A stretch of 64,000 bases of DNA from Kaiparowitsia implicata GSE-PSE-MK54-09C (GCA_019359435.1 JAHHHI010000082.1:19139-83138), one strand, 5' to 3'. Shown: positions 46,044 through 54,495, counted from the first letter of the stretch. The notes: generated by a model from the letters alone, not told the origin. A program made the numbers and translations.

Positions 46044-47723
46044 ATGGGAAAGTATGCACTCTTAATCGGCGTTGACACTTATGGGGAAGGCCTACAACCG
46101 CTACCCGCTGCCTCCAAGGATGTTGCAGCACTGCAGGAGGTACTGCTAAACCCTCAAATGGGTGGGTTCAACGAGGCAAAACCCCTGATTAATCCAACGC
46201 AGCTCGAGATGGCGCGGGAAATTGAACTATGGGTCCAAGATCGGCAACCTGAAGATTTGGCGCTGCTGTTCTTTTCAGGGCATGGCGTTAAGGATGATCG
46301 CCGGGATTTGTACTTCGCTGCAACCAATACCGAGAAGATTCGCGATCGCTTACTCACGTCCACCGCCACTTCTGCTCGGTTCATCCATGACCGGATTCGA
46401 ACCTGCAAAGCCAAATACCAGGTGTTGATCCTCGACTGCTGCTTTGGCGGAGCATTTGGCGATTTGGTAGCGCGGGATGATGGCGAAGTTCCCCTGAAAG
46501 AGCAACTAGGTGCGGAAGGGCGGGTTGTGCTGACCTCCACCAATGCTGTGGATTATTCTTTTGAAGAAAAGGGTGCGGATCTGTCAATCTACAGCCGTTA
46601 CCTGGTAGAAGGCATTTCTACCGGTGCAGCAGATGAAGATGGTGATGGGGTGATCACCATTGATGAATTGCATCGCTATGCTGGGCGCAAGGTGAGGGAA
46701 ACCTCTCCAACCATGAGTCCAAGCTTGATTACCCTTAAGGACGAGGGCTTTCGGATTCAGGTAGCTCGCTCTCCTCAGGATGACCCCAAGCTAAAATATC
46801 GCAAAGAGGCTGAGCGCCGCGCTACATCCACGGAGTTTACCATTCCGGCTAAGCATCTGTTGAAGCTGCGTCGTGCTGAACTGGGACTTTCGGATGCTGA
46901 GGCAGAAACGATCGAAGCAGAGGTGTTGAAACCCCAGCGGGACTATCAGCGTAAGCGGCATGAATACCAAGTGACTCTGCGCGAATGCCTAAACCAAGAG
47001 TCCCCCTTAAGTTCGCTCACCCTCAACGACTTGAAAGACTATCGAGCACACCTACGGCTCAAACCAGAGGATGTAGCAGTAATTGAACAGGCAGCCCTGA
47101 GTGGCTATGATTTGGAGGGTTATACCGCAGAAATAGCACGCCAGCAGCAAAAAGGTGATGGAAACCATAGCGATAGTAAAGCAGGTGATTCTGACCTAGA
47201 AAGCAGAATTTCTCCTCCTGAACTGAAACCACCAGATGTTAGCTATAAAGAACTGTCTGAATGTGACCCTTCGAAAATTCTCTTTATCAAAAATGTCCGC
47301 GATCCAAATGGGAACTGGGCTTATTCCCTTGACCGCATTCAGAAAATGAATGGCTCTGTTGAAAGTCGCGTCTTTGAATTGTTTTGGTTGCCAAGCAGCA
47401 GAGGTGCAAAATCGGCGTCCAAGGGCAATCTGATGCTTTTGAATCAACATGCAAAGATTACCCACGTTGTGGAAATGCTAGATGATGAGGTAAGAGAAAC
47501 CCCGTCTGGTTATTTCCGTTGGGTACGTGTGGTATGGATGCCAGAGGAAGTGAACTGGTCTCAGCTTCCTCATCAAAGAGAAATTGTTGGTTTTGAACCT
47601 CCAACGATCGGTGGAGGAACTGCCTATTCGCTAGCAAATTTAAGCAAATTTCAAGAAACTTGGAATAGTCTCGAAGCTTTTCAGCAACATATTTTCAAGG
47701 CACTTCTGGATGCTGATCTCTAA
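46044..47723 (+). CDS. caspase family protease with C-terminal sensor-like domain
   Basis: A 559-residue orthocaspase-type protein. The p20-like domain (1-170) has the catalytic His80 (FFSGHG) and Cys132 (ILDCCFGG). The p10-like part contains a perfect EF-hand-like loop (DEDGDGVITIDE, 197-208), a feature seen in other bacterial caspases. Residues about 262-360 form a helical domain often found after bacterial caspases. Residues about 408-555 are a mixed alpha/beta domain that I cannot assign; its WMPEEVNWSQLPHQ stretch is reminiscent of PUA/EVE-type folds. The last ten codons run into antisense HEPN sequence. Confidence 0.85.
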   Translation: MGKYALLIGVDTYGEGLQPLPAASKDVAALQEVLLNPQMGGFNEAKPLINPTQLEMAREIELWVQDRQPEDLALLFFSGHGVKDDRRDLYFAATNTEKIRDRLLTSTATSARFIHDRIRTCKAKYQVLILDCCFGGAFGDLVARDDGEVPLKEQLGAEGRVVLTSTNAVDYSFEEKGADLSIYSRYLVEGISTGAADEDGDGVITIDELHRYAGRKVRETSPTMSPSLITLKDEGFRIQVARSPQDDPKLKYRKEAERRATSTEFTIPAKHLLKLRRAELGLSDAEAETIEAEVLKPQRDYQRKRHEYQVTLRECLNQESPLSSLTLNDLKDYRAHLRLKPEDVAVIEQAALSGYDLEGYTAEIARQQQKGDGNHSDSKAGDSDLESRISPPELKPPDVSYKELSECDPSKILFIKNVRDPNGNWAYSLDRIQKMNGSVESRVFELFWLPSSRGAKSASKGNLMLLNQHAKITHVVEMLDDEVRETPSGYFRWVRVVWMPEEVNWSQLPHQREIVGFEPPTIGGGTAYSLANLSKFQETWNSLEAFQQHIFKALLDADL

Positions 47724-47892
47724 TAGCTGAAGAAAGCGATCGAGAAGCCTCACCAATCACCTGCAGGTTTTGGGTGAACCAGGTTTGAATCAGTTCATTC
47801 TGTTCAAATGTTTGTCTACCCTGCATGGCATAGCGATCGATGCGCTCTATTGCCTCCAAAATATCTTGCAATTTCTCGCGATCGTCTCTCAT
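47695..47892 (-). pseudogene. HEPN (HepT-like, DUF86) toxin, N-terminal part
   Basis: This fragment holds the first 65 residues of a DUF86/HepT toxin ([20 protein letters not shown], then TWFTQNLQVIGEASRSL), ending at HPEVP. The catalytic RNxxxH motif lies beyond this point and is missing here. It is found in a second fragment at 48421-48540. The ATG overlaps the end of the MNT gene by 4 bp, as in intact cassettes. The final 16 bases are the same as those at 48524-48539, so the frame could be completed by joining the two. Confidence 0.8.
47696..47711 (+). repeat. 16-bp direct repeat, left copy
   Basis: CAAGGCACTTCTGGAT occurs here and at 48524-48539. It lies within the caspase 3' end on the plus strand and within the HEPN fragment on the minus strand. 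Confidence 0.8.
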
Positions 47893-48179
47893 AGGGGTAT
47901 CGCTTCGTCCAGGATTCGTGCGTGGATTCTGGGTCGCAGTCCTTTTTCTGTAACGACATCCACCGGACAATCCAATAGGGTTTGTAATTCCATCAGCAAA
48001 CCACCCAGGTCAAATAAGCTGCGTTCCGCCTCCATTTCCACCAAAAAATCCACGTCGCTGCCTGAGTCGGCTTCGCCCCGTGCCACCGAGCCAAAGATGC
48101 GAACGTTGTAAGCGCCGTATTTCGCTGCTGTTGCCAAAATTGCTTCCCGTTTTTCCTGCACCTGTGCCCCAATGTTCAT
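47889..48179 (-). CDS. MNT-domain nucleotidyltransferase antitoxin
   Basis: A 96-residue minimal nucleotidyltransferase with the motif [18 protein letters not shown] (about residues 30-47). The catalytic Asp pair (SDVD) and the downstream [11 protein letters not shown] with its third Asp are present. Such MntA-type proteins inactivate a HEPN toxin by adding AMP to it, and together they form a type VII toxin-antitoxin pair. The gene looks intact. The ATG at 48179 is preferred over an upstream TTG. Its toxin partner is split (see the two HEPN fragments). Confidence 0.85.
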   Translation of the reverse strand: MNIGAQVQEKREAILATAAKYGAYNVRIFGSVARGEADSGSDVDFLVEMEAERSLFDLGGLLMELQTLLDCPVDVVTEKGLRPRIHARILDEAIPL

Positions 48180-48311
48180 CAGCAACTTCTTCCCCGTTTA
48201 TCTTAATTATCTCACCACCCTACTGCCCTACCCTTTGCCTCAACGTTACTTGAAAGAGTGCGATCGGCTTTGCCGTCTCGCAGAGAATTGCCCCTATGAA
48301 AACGATGAGTC

Positions 48312-48424
48312 GTAGGGTGGGCATTGCCCACCGCTCAAACTCCCTCCCCGAAAAATCAACATCCCCACATCAAAAGGTATATCGGCTTTGACAGTTCAGG
48401 GATAGTGGGCAGTGCCCACCCTAC
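48312..48424. mobile_element. MITE-like repeat with GTAGGGTGGGCA ends
   Basis: The inverted ends GTAGGGTGGGCATTGCCCAC (48312-48331) and, reversed, GTAGGGTGGGCACTGCCCAC (48405-48424) match at 19 of 20 positions. Repeats with these ends are common in cyanobacterial genomes. There is no coding capacity. The right end supplies the stop codon of the HEPN C-terminal fragment, so it probably truncated that gene. Confidence 0.75.
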
Positions 48425-48540
48425 CAAGGCAGTAATCCTTGCTTTACAGCCAACCAAACCATATCGAGGCCGATCTCAAAGTAGTTGTGAGTTAAAGTAT
48501 TTCGCATTCCAATTATTTTTGACCAAGGCACTTCTGGATA
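48421..48540 (-). pseudogene. HEPN toxin, C-terminal part
   Basis: This fragment encodes YPEVPWSKIIGMRNTLTHNYF, then EIGLDMVWLAVKQ, which is the second half of DUF86/HepT including the catalytic RNTLTH motif. What precedes it (WLETRFLCWWQ) is not HEPN-like. The last residues (GLLPW and the stop) come from the end of a MITE. Together with the N-terminal fragment it would give a near-complete toxin of 99 residues. Confidence 0.8.
48524..48539 (+). repeat. 16-bp direct repeat, right copy
   Basis: Exact copy of 47696-47711. After it the plus strand continues with an AGAAACCGGGTTTCT palindrome (48552-48566), a repeat common in cyanobacteria. Confidence 0.8.
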
Positions 48541-48714
48541 CTGCCACCAGCAGAGAAACCGGGTTTCTAGCCACCTGCTAAGGCCCACACCCTGCGGCTG
48601 GGGAAACATGTGCAGCCCCCGAGCAGCCTTGCCAGACCGCAAGAAACGGGTGGTGTTTCTCCAATATCAAGGATACCGTGAGAGCATATTAACCCCCGTT
48701 GGCTCTGTGAACCG

Positions 48715-49575
48715 ATGCGTACCAGTCTCTCCACCCGTGAAGACTATCACCGAATTGCTCGGGCGATCGCCTTCATGCAACAACACCATCTCAGCCAGCC
48801 CGACTTATCAACCATTGCCCACCATATTGGCCTAAGCGAATCTCACTTTCAGCGGCTGTTTACCCAGTGGGCGGGCATTAGCCCCAAGCGATTTCTGCAA
48901 TACCTCACCGTAGAGTACGCTAAGTCCAAAATCAACCAAACCAAAAATCTGCTGGACTTAACCCTCGATGTCGGCTTGTCCAGTCCGGGGCGGCTCCACG
49001 ATCTGTTTGTCAATCTAGAGGCCGTGTCTCCGGGCGAGTTCAAACTGGGTGGCGCAGGGTTGCAAATTGCCTACGGCATTCACGCCACGCCATTTGGCGA
49101 TGCCTTGATTGCCACCACCATTCGGGGAATCTGTACCCTACACTTCTTGGATGATGCGCCGCTGACTATCGCAAAGCACACTGCCGTCGATATCTTGCGC
49201 CAGTCCTGGGCACGGGCTGAGCTGATGTATGACCCGACGACGACCCAGCCCCTCTGCGATGCCATTTTTACAAACAAACCATTTCGCGATAAAAAGCCAC
49301 TCACCCTACTCGTCAAAGGGACGAACTTCCAAATTCAAGTGTGGCGAGCGCTGTTGCAGATTCCGTTTGGCGGCATCACCACCTATCAAACCATGGCCAA
49401 CTTGGCGGGTCGCCCCACGGCGGCCAGAGCCGTAGGCAACGCCATTGGCGACAATCCCATTAGCTACCTCATTCCCTGCCATCGGGTGATTCGGGAATCG
49501 GGCGAGCTAGGCGGCTATCGCTGGGGCTTAGAGCGCAAAACGGCCATGCTCGGCTGGGAAGCTAGCCAGCTTTAA
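48715..49575 (+). CDS. ada: Ada-like AraC regulator fused to O6-methylguanine-DNA methyltransferase
   Basis: A 286-residue protein. The AraC-type helix-turn-helix (about 10-110; LSTIAHHIGLSESHFQRLF) precedes the methyltransferase (about 115-285). The methyl-accepting Cys255 lies in IPCHRVI, and RAVGNAIGDNPI is also conserved. The N-terminal zinc domain of E. coli Ada, which senses methyl phosphotriesters, is absent, as in many bacterial homologues. It repairs alkylated DNA and may regulate transcription. Its first HTH helix pair is somewhat divergent. Confidence 0.88.
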   Translation: MRTSLSTREDYHRIARAIAFMQQHHLSQPDLSTIAHHIGLSESHFQRLFTQWAGISPKRFLQYLTVEYAKSKINQTKNLLDLTLDVGLSSPGRLHDLFVNLEAVSPGEFKLGGAGLQIAYGIHATPFGDALIATTIRGICTLHFLDDAPLTIAKHTAVDILRQSWARAELMYDPTTTQPLCDAIFTNKPFRDKKPLTLLVKGTNFQIQVWRALLQIPFGGITTYQTMANLAGRPTAARAVGNAIGDNPISYLIPCHRVIRESGELGGYRWGLERKTAMLGWEASQL

Positions 49576-49583
49576 CCGTATGG

Positions 49584-49702
49584 AACGCCAGCTCGAGTTA
49601 AGTGGGTTTTGGGGCATCGCGCGTCGCACAGTGCCCCAAAACTCCCAATGTGCTGTGCACGTCGAGCACGGCACATTGGGGAGCTTATCCCGAACCCAGG
49701 TT
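49584..49702 (+). repeat. palindromic repeat family A, copy 4 (decayed)
   Basis: A full-length copy with several mismatches in the hairpins and ends (AACGCCAGCTCGAGTTAAG and, reversed, AACCTGGGTTCGGGATAAG). TATGGA is on both sides (49579-49584 and 49702-49707), consistent with a target-site duplication. It separates the ada-like gene from tolC and may serve both as a terminator. Confidence 0.75.
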
Positions 49703-49714
49703 ATGGAGTAGTTT

Positions 49715-51697
49715 CTAGGGAGTCTCTGTCAGAATATCCCCAGATAGGTTGCTGACAGCACGCTGCAGCGAGACCAATGAGCGGTTGTAGCCCAAGATCG
49801 CGTTGACCTGATTCACCTCGGCTCGGGTCAGCTCTGTTTGAGCGCGCAGCACATCGGTTTGGGTGCCAACCCCCGCCTGAAAGCGCAGCCGCGCCAGCCG
49901 TAGTGCTTCTCGCGCTTGGTCTACGCCTAGGCGCGTGGTCACAATGTTGTCACGGTTAGCTTCGAGCGATAGAAAGGCTTGTTCAATCTGAAAGCGCACG
50001 GTATCGCGCGTGTTGGCAAAATCTGTCTCGGCAATCTCGATGTTGATCTCTTCTTGGCGAGCACGGGCACGGCTGGCTCCGCCATCAAATAGGTTGAGGT
50101 TGACTTGCGCCCCAAACTGGTAGTCGTCGCGAAAGCCAGTGTCGTCTTGATCAAGCCTGTTGTTGACGCTGTATTGAGCAAACAGCCCCACCTGTGGCCC
50201 AAGGTTGGCGATCGCCGCCCGTCGTCGCTGTTCAGAAATCTCGCGCTGCACCAACTGCTGCTCTAGTTCAGCCCGGTTGCTATAGGCCAGCACAATGCTT
50301 TCCTCCAGCGTGAGCGGCCACTCTTCGGCAACATCAATAGGGTCTGCGGCAGTAATCGACGCTGTTTGGGAAATGCCCAAGCGCTGCGCTAGCTGACGGC
50401 GGGCGATTTGCTGGTTGCTAATGGCCTGGGTCAACTCTTGGCTAGAGTTGGCAACATCAACTTCTGCCTGCAAAACATCAAACCGAGTGCCTACTCCCGC
50501 GCGCTCTAGCGCTTGGGCATCGCGCAAGCTTTGTTCAGCCTGGGCCAGCGCATCTTGGCCAATGCGCACCTGCTCGTCGGCCTGTTGCAAATCGTAGTAG
50601 TCTGTGCTGACATCTAGCCGCAGTTGCTCTGTGAGCGATTCTACCTGCAGCTCTTGCAGTTGCACCTGTCCTTCAGCAGCGCGAATCGATGCAGACCGTT
50701 GGCCTGAGGTAAAGAGGTCGTAGTTAGCCTGGACGTTGCCCCCAAGGGAACTGGCAAGGCCATTGCTGGTGGTTTCTCCCGTAAACGGCTGGGTTTCAGT
50801 CGCTTCTTGAAACGTGAGGCTGCCTTGGGCATTTACCCTGGGCAAACGGGCGGCTTCTGCCTCTTGTAAAGTGGCGCGGCTGCGGTCTAGCTCTAGGCGG
50901 GCGGTCTGAACTTGGCGGTTGTTGCGCTGAGCAAGGGCGATCGCCTGCTCTAGAGAAATGGCTTCGTTATTGAGCACCTGCACTTCTTCTGGAAGGGTGG
51001 GCGAAAATAACGGATCGGGGTCGGGCTCTAGGACGGCAGGGGTGGGCACCTCGGCGCCAGATGGTGCATCAATCATGGGAGGGACAACGGGAGCCAAGTC
51101 TGGATCGTCGGGCACCTCTGGCGGGTCGAGATCGGGGCTGTCTGTCTCAGTGCTGTCTGTCTCGGTATCTAGGTTATCGCCCTCGAGATCGGCATCCACC
51201 CCATCGGGGCTGGGTGAGCCTGGTTCGACTGTGGGCAGTTGGGCTAAGGGCGCGGGGGCATCGGGGGCGGTGTCTGTTGCTGTGGCGGCGGGCGCGGCTG
51301 TAGAGCGATCGCCCGCTAGGCTCAATGCGTCGTCTTCCGCTGCAACCTCTTCACCGGGCATGGGCGGTCGATTGTAGCGGGCATATCGGGGTTGTGGCGC
51401 AGCTTTTACCTCAGACACTAGAGATGTATGGTCGACTTCCACCTGTGACATGAGGCGCAACGAGACAGCCATGGATTGGGTGTTTAGGGTCGCGGTGTCG
51501 GAGCGGCTCACCGCCTGCATCTCTGAACGGCTCGCGAGGCTGAGTCCATGCCGGGTGTTGTAGGTTACGCGGGTCTGCCCAGCAGAAGGGGACATCGCTT
51601 CAGGCACGGCGATCGCAACCGCTGGCAGGGCAGGCACCATACCACAAGACAACATCACGCCAAGGCCGACAGTAGCAAACGATTGGGGAGAAGGCAT
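49715..51697 (-). CDS. TolC-family outer membrane efflux protein
   Basis: A 660-residue protein. It has a signal peptide (about 1-30) and a low-complexity linker (about 120-225) rich in Asp, Glu, Pro and Thr. Two outer membrane efflux protein repeats follow, with ISLEQAIALAQRNNR opening the first (about 245) and the second opening near 460 (TLEESIVLAYSNRAELEQQ). It would form the outer membrane tunnel for type I secretion or drug export, and could serve the HlyB-like exporter of this window, but the two are 9 kb apart. The long acidic linker is unusual beside E. coli TolC, but common in cyanobacteria. Confidence 0.88.
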   Translation of the reverse strand: MPSPQSFATVGLGVMLSCGMVPALPAVAIAVPEAMSPSAGQTRVTYNTRHGLSLASRSEMQAVSRSDTATLNTQSMAVSLRLMSQVEVDHTSLVSEVKAAPQPRYARYNRPPMPGEEVAAEDDALSLAGDRSTAAPAATATDTAPDAPAPLAQLPTVEPGSPSPDGVDADLEGDNLDTETDSTETDSPDLDPPEVPDDPDLAPVVPPMIDAPSGAEVPTPAVLEPDPDPLFSPTLPEEVQVLNNEAISLEQAIALAQRNNRQVQTARLELDRSRATLQEAEAARLPRVNAQGSLTFQEATETQPFTGETTSNGLASSLGGNVQANYDLFTSGQRSASIRAAEGQVQLQELQVESLTEQLRLDVSTDYYDLQQADEQVRIGQDALAQAEQSLRDAQALERAGVGTRFDVLQAEVDVANSSQELTQAISNQQIARRQLAQRLGISQTASITAADPIDVAEEWPLTLEESIVLAYSNRAELEQQLVQREISEQRRRAAIANLGPQVGLFAQYSVNNRLDQDDTGFRDDYQFGAQVNLNLFDGGASRARARQEEINIEIAETDFANTRDTVRFQIEQAFLSLEANRDNIVTTRLGVDQAREALRLARLRFQAGVGTQTDVLRAQTELTRAEVNQVNAILGYNRSLVSLQRAVSNLSGDILTETP

Positions 51698-52494
51698 AGC
51701 AATTTGGCAAAACAGTTAGAAAATGCAGGGTTTTGGTAGAACTGCAACCCTAAGCAGAGTATAGGCAACAACGGCGATTGCAAACGGCGCTCAGCCCATC
51801 AGACGCCCTTTATCTTTGCCAGTCAGCAGGGGCGATCGCATCCCCCAAGCGGGTCATCTCCTTTGCCTATCTATCGCCAGACTCCGCCCATCAGGGCTGA
51901 TTCTGCCCAGTTTCGCAGGGTCATGAACCCTTAATTCTCACAGCGATTAAGCCGCATTGTCCTAGATTGGCAAGAACTGCGAGGCCCCACTGCTGAAATC
52001 TGAAGGATACTCAACGAAAGCCCAGATCACCAAAGTTCTAATTCTAAAATTAGGAAAAAGGTCATACGCATCTTTGCAACATTACCGTAGGCATTGCTGC
52101 AAAGATGAATGGGCGCAAATACCAATCCATGGACTTGTCAATGGACTTGAGCAGAGAGCGGGTTCTGCCGCTTTCTCACATCAGGCTGATCGCCTGCCCC
52201 CCTTAATCTCACCCTCCCGACTCAGTACATATATCTTGCCCCTTACCCCTCAGTCCCCTTTTCCTAAAAAGACTACTAAGTACACACAAATTGCCCTGAC
52301 TATGGCAAATCCGTTGAGATCCCCCTAAATTCCCCTTCGCAAGGGGGATTTTCGACCCGATTCCCCTTTTTAAGGGGACTAAGGGGGATCAACCCAGGCG
52401 AATCCTCAGGGCGAATTCTCAGTCGGAAGACTTGTGTGTACTTAGTAACCTCACCCTCCCCATCCATCCACCCCTATCGAAGTCGAGCGTCACC
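51698..52494. other. long intergenic region with nested repeats
   Basis: I see no gene in about 800 bp. Its left part should hold the tolC promoter. The right part (52274-52447) is a repeat structure listed separately. An 84-codon frame at 52074-52328 ends in the repeat and shows no coding character. Confidence 0.5.
52274..52447. repeat. nested inverted-repeat elements (MITE-like)
   Basis: Perfect 16-bp inverted repeats (TACTAAGTACACACAA at 52274-52289, reverse at 52432-52447) enclose a 73-bp element at 52318-52390. That inner element has its own ends, GATCCCCCTAAATTCCCCTT and, reversed, GATCCCCCTTAGTCCCCTT. Repeats of the second type are widespread in cyanobacteria. One element seems to have landed inside the other. 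Confidence 0.7.
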
Positions 52495-53310
52495 ATGGGT
52501 AGTTCTGTCATCGTTGACATGGCTAGTTTTGAAGATGAAGTCATCCGCAAATCCTTTGACCAGCCGGTGCTGGTCGATTTTTTCGCCCAGTGGTGCGGCC
52601 CCTGCAAAATGCTCAAACCCATGCTCGAAAAGCTAGCGCAGGAGTATGAATTCACCTTGGCAAAGGTGGATATTGACCAGAATCCAGACTTGGCAAATAT
52701 CCACAAAGTAGAAGGAGTGCCCGACGTGCGGGTGGTGGTCAACGGTCAGATGATGCCGGGGTTTGTCGGCGTGCTGCCCGAGGAGCAAATTCGGCAGCTT
52801 CTGGCACAGCTCAATCTTTCATCCACGCTGGAGGCGGGCTTGGCAGAGCTGCAGGCCGCACAGGCCGCTGAGCATTGGGCGGAGGTGGATCGTCTGGTGG
52901 CAAAGCTGATGGAGCACTACCCTCAGGATGGGCGGGTGCTGATGGCTGTGGCACAGGGGTTATTGCGGCACCAGCGCCCTGAAGACGCCGCGCAGTTTCT
53001 TGCCGCGGTGCCCGAACACGATAAGGATGTGTATCGTCAGGCGCAAGCGCTGCGATCGCTCCTCGAGATTCAACCTTTGCCTGCTGGCGATACGACGGAT
53101 CAAGATGCGGTCTACATGCAGGCGGTGCGGCAAGCGATAGCCAACCAGCCCGAACCGGCGATGGATACCCTGCTCAGCCTGGTGCAGGGCGATCGCACCT
53201 TCCGCAATGATGCGGCACGCAAAACCCTGATTCTGATCTTTGACCTGCTGGGTGATGCCCATCCCCTGACTCACACCTATCGCCGCAAGCTGATGTCAGC
53301 GCTGTATTGA
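52495..53310 (+). CDS. thioredoxin-TPR protein (YbbN/CnoX-like)
   Basis: A 271-residue protein. The thioredoxin domain (about 5-108) keeps the active site WCGPCK, so it is redox-competent. TPR-like helical repeats (about 115-265) follow. Proteins of this plan act as chaperones with holdase or redox functions, as E. coli CnoX does, although that protein has SXXC in place of CxxC. The start at 52495 is preferred over the frame start at 52432, as it gives the usual thioredoxin N terminus (SSVIVDMASFEDEV). Confidence 0.85.
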   Translation: MGSSVIVDMASFEDEVIRKSFDQPVLVDFFAQWCGPCKMLKPMLEKLAQEYEFTLAKVDIDQNPDLANIHKVEGVPDVRVVVNGQMMPGFVGVLPEEQIRQLLAQLNLSSTLEAGLAELQAAQAAEHWAEVDRLVAKLMEHYPQDGRVLMAVAQGLLRHQRPEDAAQFLAAVPEHDKDVYRQAQALRSLLEIQPLPAGDTTDQDAVYMQAVRQAIANQPEPAMDTLLSLVQGDRTFRNDAARKTLILIFDLLGDAHPLTHTYRRKLMSALY

Positions 53311-53421
53311 TGCAGGAGCATGAGGCAGGAATCACGCAGGTCGGGCGTGGGTTTGCAGACGGCATCCCTTAAAATCGCGTACCCTTAAAATCGCATAAAC
53401 GTCCGCCGTTACCGAGATCCC

Positions 53422-54459
53422 ATGTCCCCTGATTCGCCGATTCCCTCTCCCGTGCCGCTCGACGCACCGCCCCAACCTCACGAGTCCAAGGCTTGGCATG
53501 GGCAGCTTCAGCTCGACTTTACCCATCGCCACCCAAAAACTCACCTGAGCCATAGCTTTGCCCAATCGCCCTTCAAGGTGCAGCGTCCGTTTTATCCCGA
53601 AGGCGATGGCGTGTGCCATGTGGTGATGCTGCATACGGCTGGGGGCATTGTGGGGGGCGATCGCCTCTCTAGCCAAATTCAGGTGCAGCCGGATGCCCAG
53701 GCACTGCTGACGACGGCGGCAGCGGCGAAGGTCTACCGCAGCAATGGGCAAACGGCCACGCAGTCGGTGCAGGTGCAGGTGCAGCCAGGGGGCTGCTTGG
53801 AATGGCTACCGCAGGAAACCATTGTGTTCAATGGCGCGCAGATCCAACAACGGCTTCGGGTAGATTTGGCAGATCAGGCGCTGTGGATGGGTTGGGAGAT
53901 GGTGCGGCTGGGGCGCACGGCGCGAGGCGAGCAGTTTTCGACTGGCTGTTGGCGCTCGCACACTGAAGTCTGGCGGGGCGATCGCCTTCTCTGGCTTGAT
54001 CCCCAACAGTTGCAGGGGGGCAGTGCCATGATGACTAGCGCGCATGGGTTGGCAGGATGTCCGGTAGTGGCAAGTTTTGCCGTCGTCGGGCGCGAGATCT
54101 CGCCGGAGCTGGTGCAAGCGGCGCGATCGCTCTGGCGTCTAACTGGGGCAGAACCATCCTGTTCCAGTCAGGGCGATCGCCCGGTATTCCAACCGGCATC
54201 TCAACCGGCATCTCAACCGGCATCTCAACCGGGATCTCAAACAGCCTTCCAGATCGGAGAGTCTGCTCCAGATTTGACCACCGAACCCGCCCGGACACTC
54301 ACCCCAGCGACTGTCGGTGTAACTCGGCTCATGTCAGGAATGCTCTGTCGCTATCGGGGCCATTCCACTGCGGAAGCGCGGCGATGGCTGGTGGCCGTGT
54401 GGGGGCTAATGCGGCAAAATCTGGTGGGGCGATCGCCCTGTCCACCCCGCGTTTGGTAA
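53422..54459 (+). CDS. ureD: urease accessory protein UreD
   Basis: A 345-residue protein that helps insert nickel in urease by forming a complex with UreF and UreG. The motifs HTAGGIVGGDRL, ALLTTAAAAKVYRS and WLPQETIVFNGA are conserved. Residues about 254-273 are an insertion of five QPAS-like units encoded by a 12-bp tandem repeat (54181-54240), in a region variable in the family. The gene stands alone: no ureABC, ureE, ureF or ureG lie nearby. The C terminus reads straight into HIP1 (GRSPCP) and may be extended. Confidence 0.9.
   Translation: MSPDSPIPSPVPLDAPPQPHESKAWHGQLQLDFTHRHPKTHLSHSFAQSPFKVQRPFYPEGDGVCHVVMLHTAGGIVGGDRLSSQIQVQPDAQALLTTAAAAKVYRSNGQTATQSVQVQVQPGGCLEWLPQETIVFNGAQIQQRLRVDLADQALWMGWEMVRLGRTARGEQFSTGCWRSHTEVWRGDRLLWLDPQQLQGGSAMMTSAHGLAGCPVVASFAVVGREISPELVQAARSLWRLTGAEPSCSSQGDRPVFQPASQPASQPASQPGSQTAFQIGESAPDLTTEPARTLTPATVGVTRLMSGMLCRYRGHSTAEARRWLVAVWGLMRQNLVGRSPCPPRVW
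54181..54240 (+). repeat. 12-bp tandem repeat inside ureD
   Basis: Five 12-bp units, three of them CCGGCATCTCAA, with the first and last degenerate. They keep the frame and encode QPAS-like units in a probable surface loop. Confidence 0.85.
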
Positions 54460-54495
54460 CGAGTGCCCTACGAATCAACCAACCGCTGCCTCCCG

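Noticed and set aside
46389..46405. GGATTCGAACCTG resembling a tRNA T-loop
   Set aside because: It lies inside the caspase coding sequence and no acceptor or anticodon stem can be formed around it.
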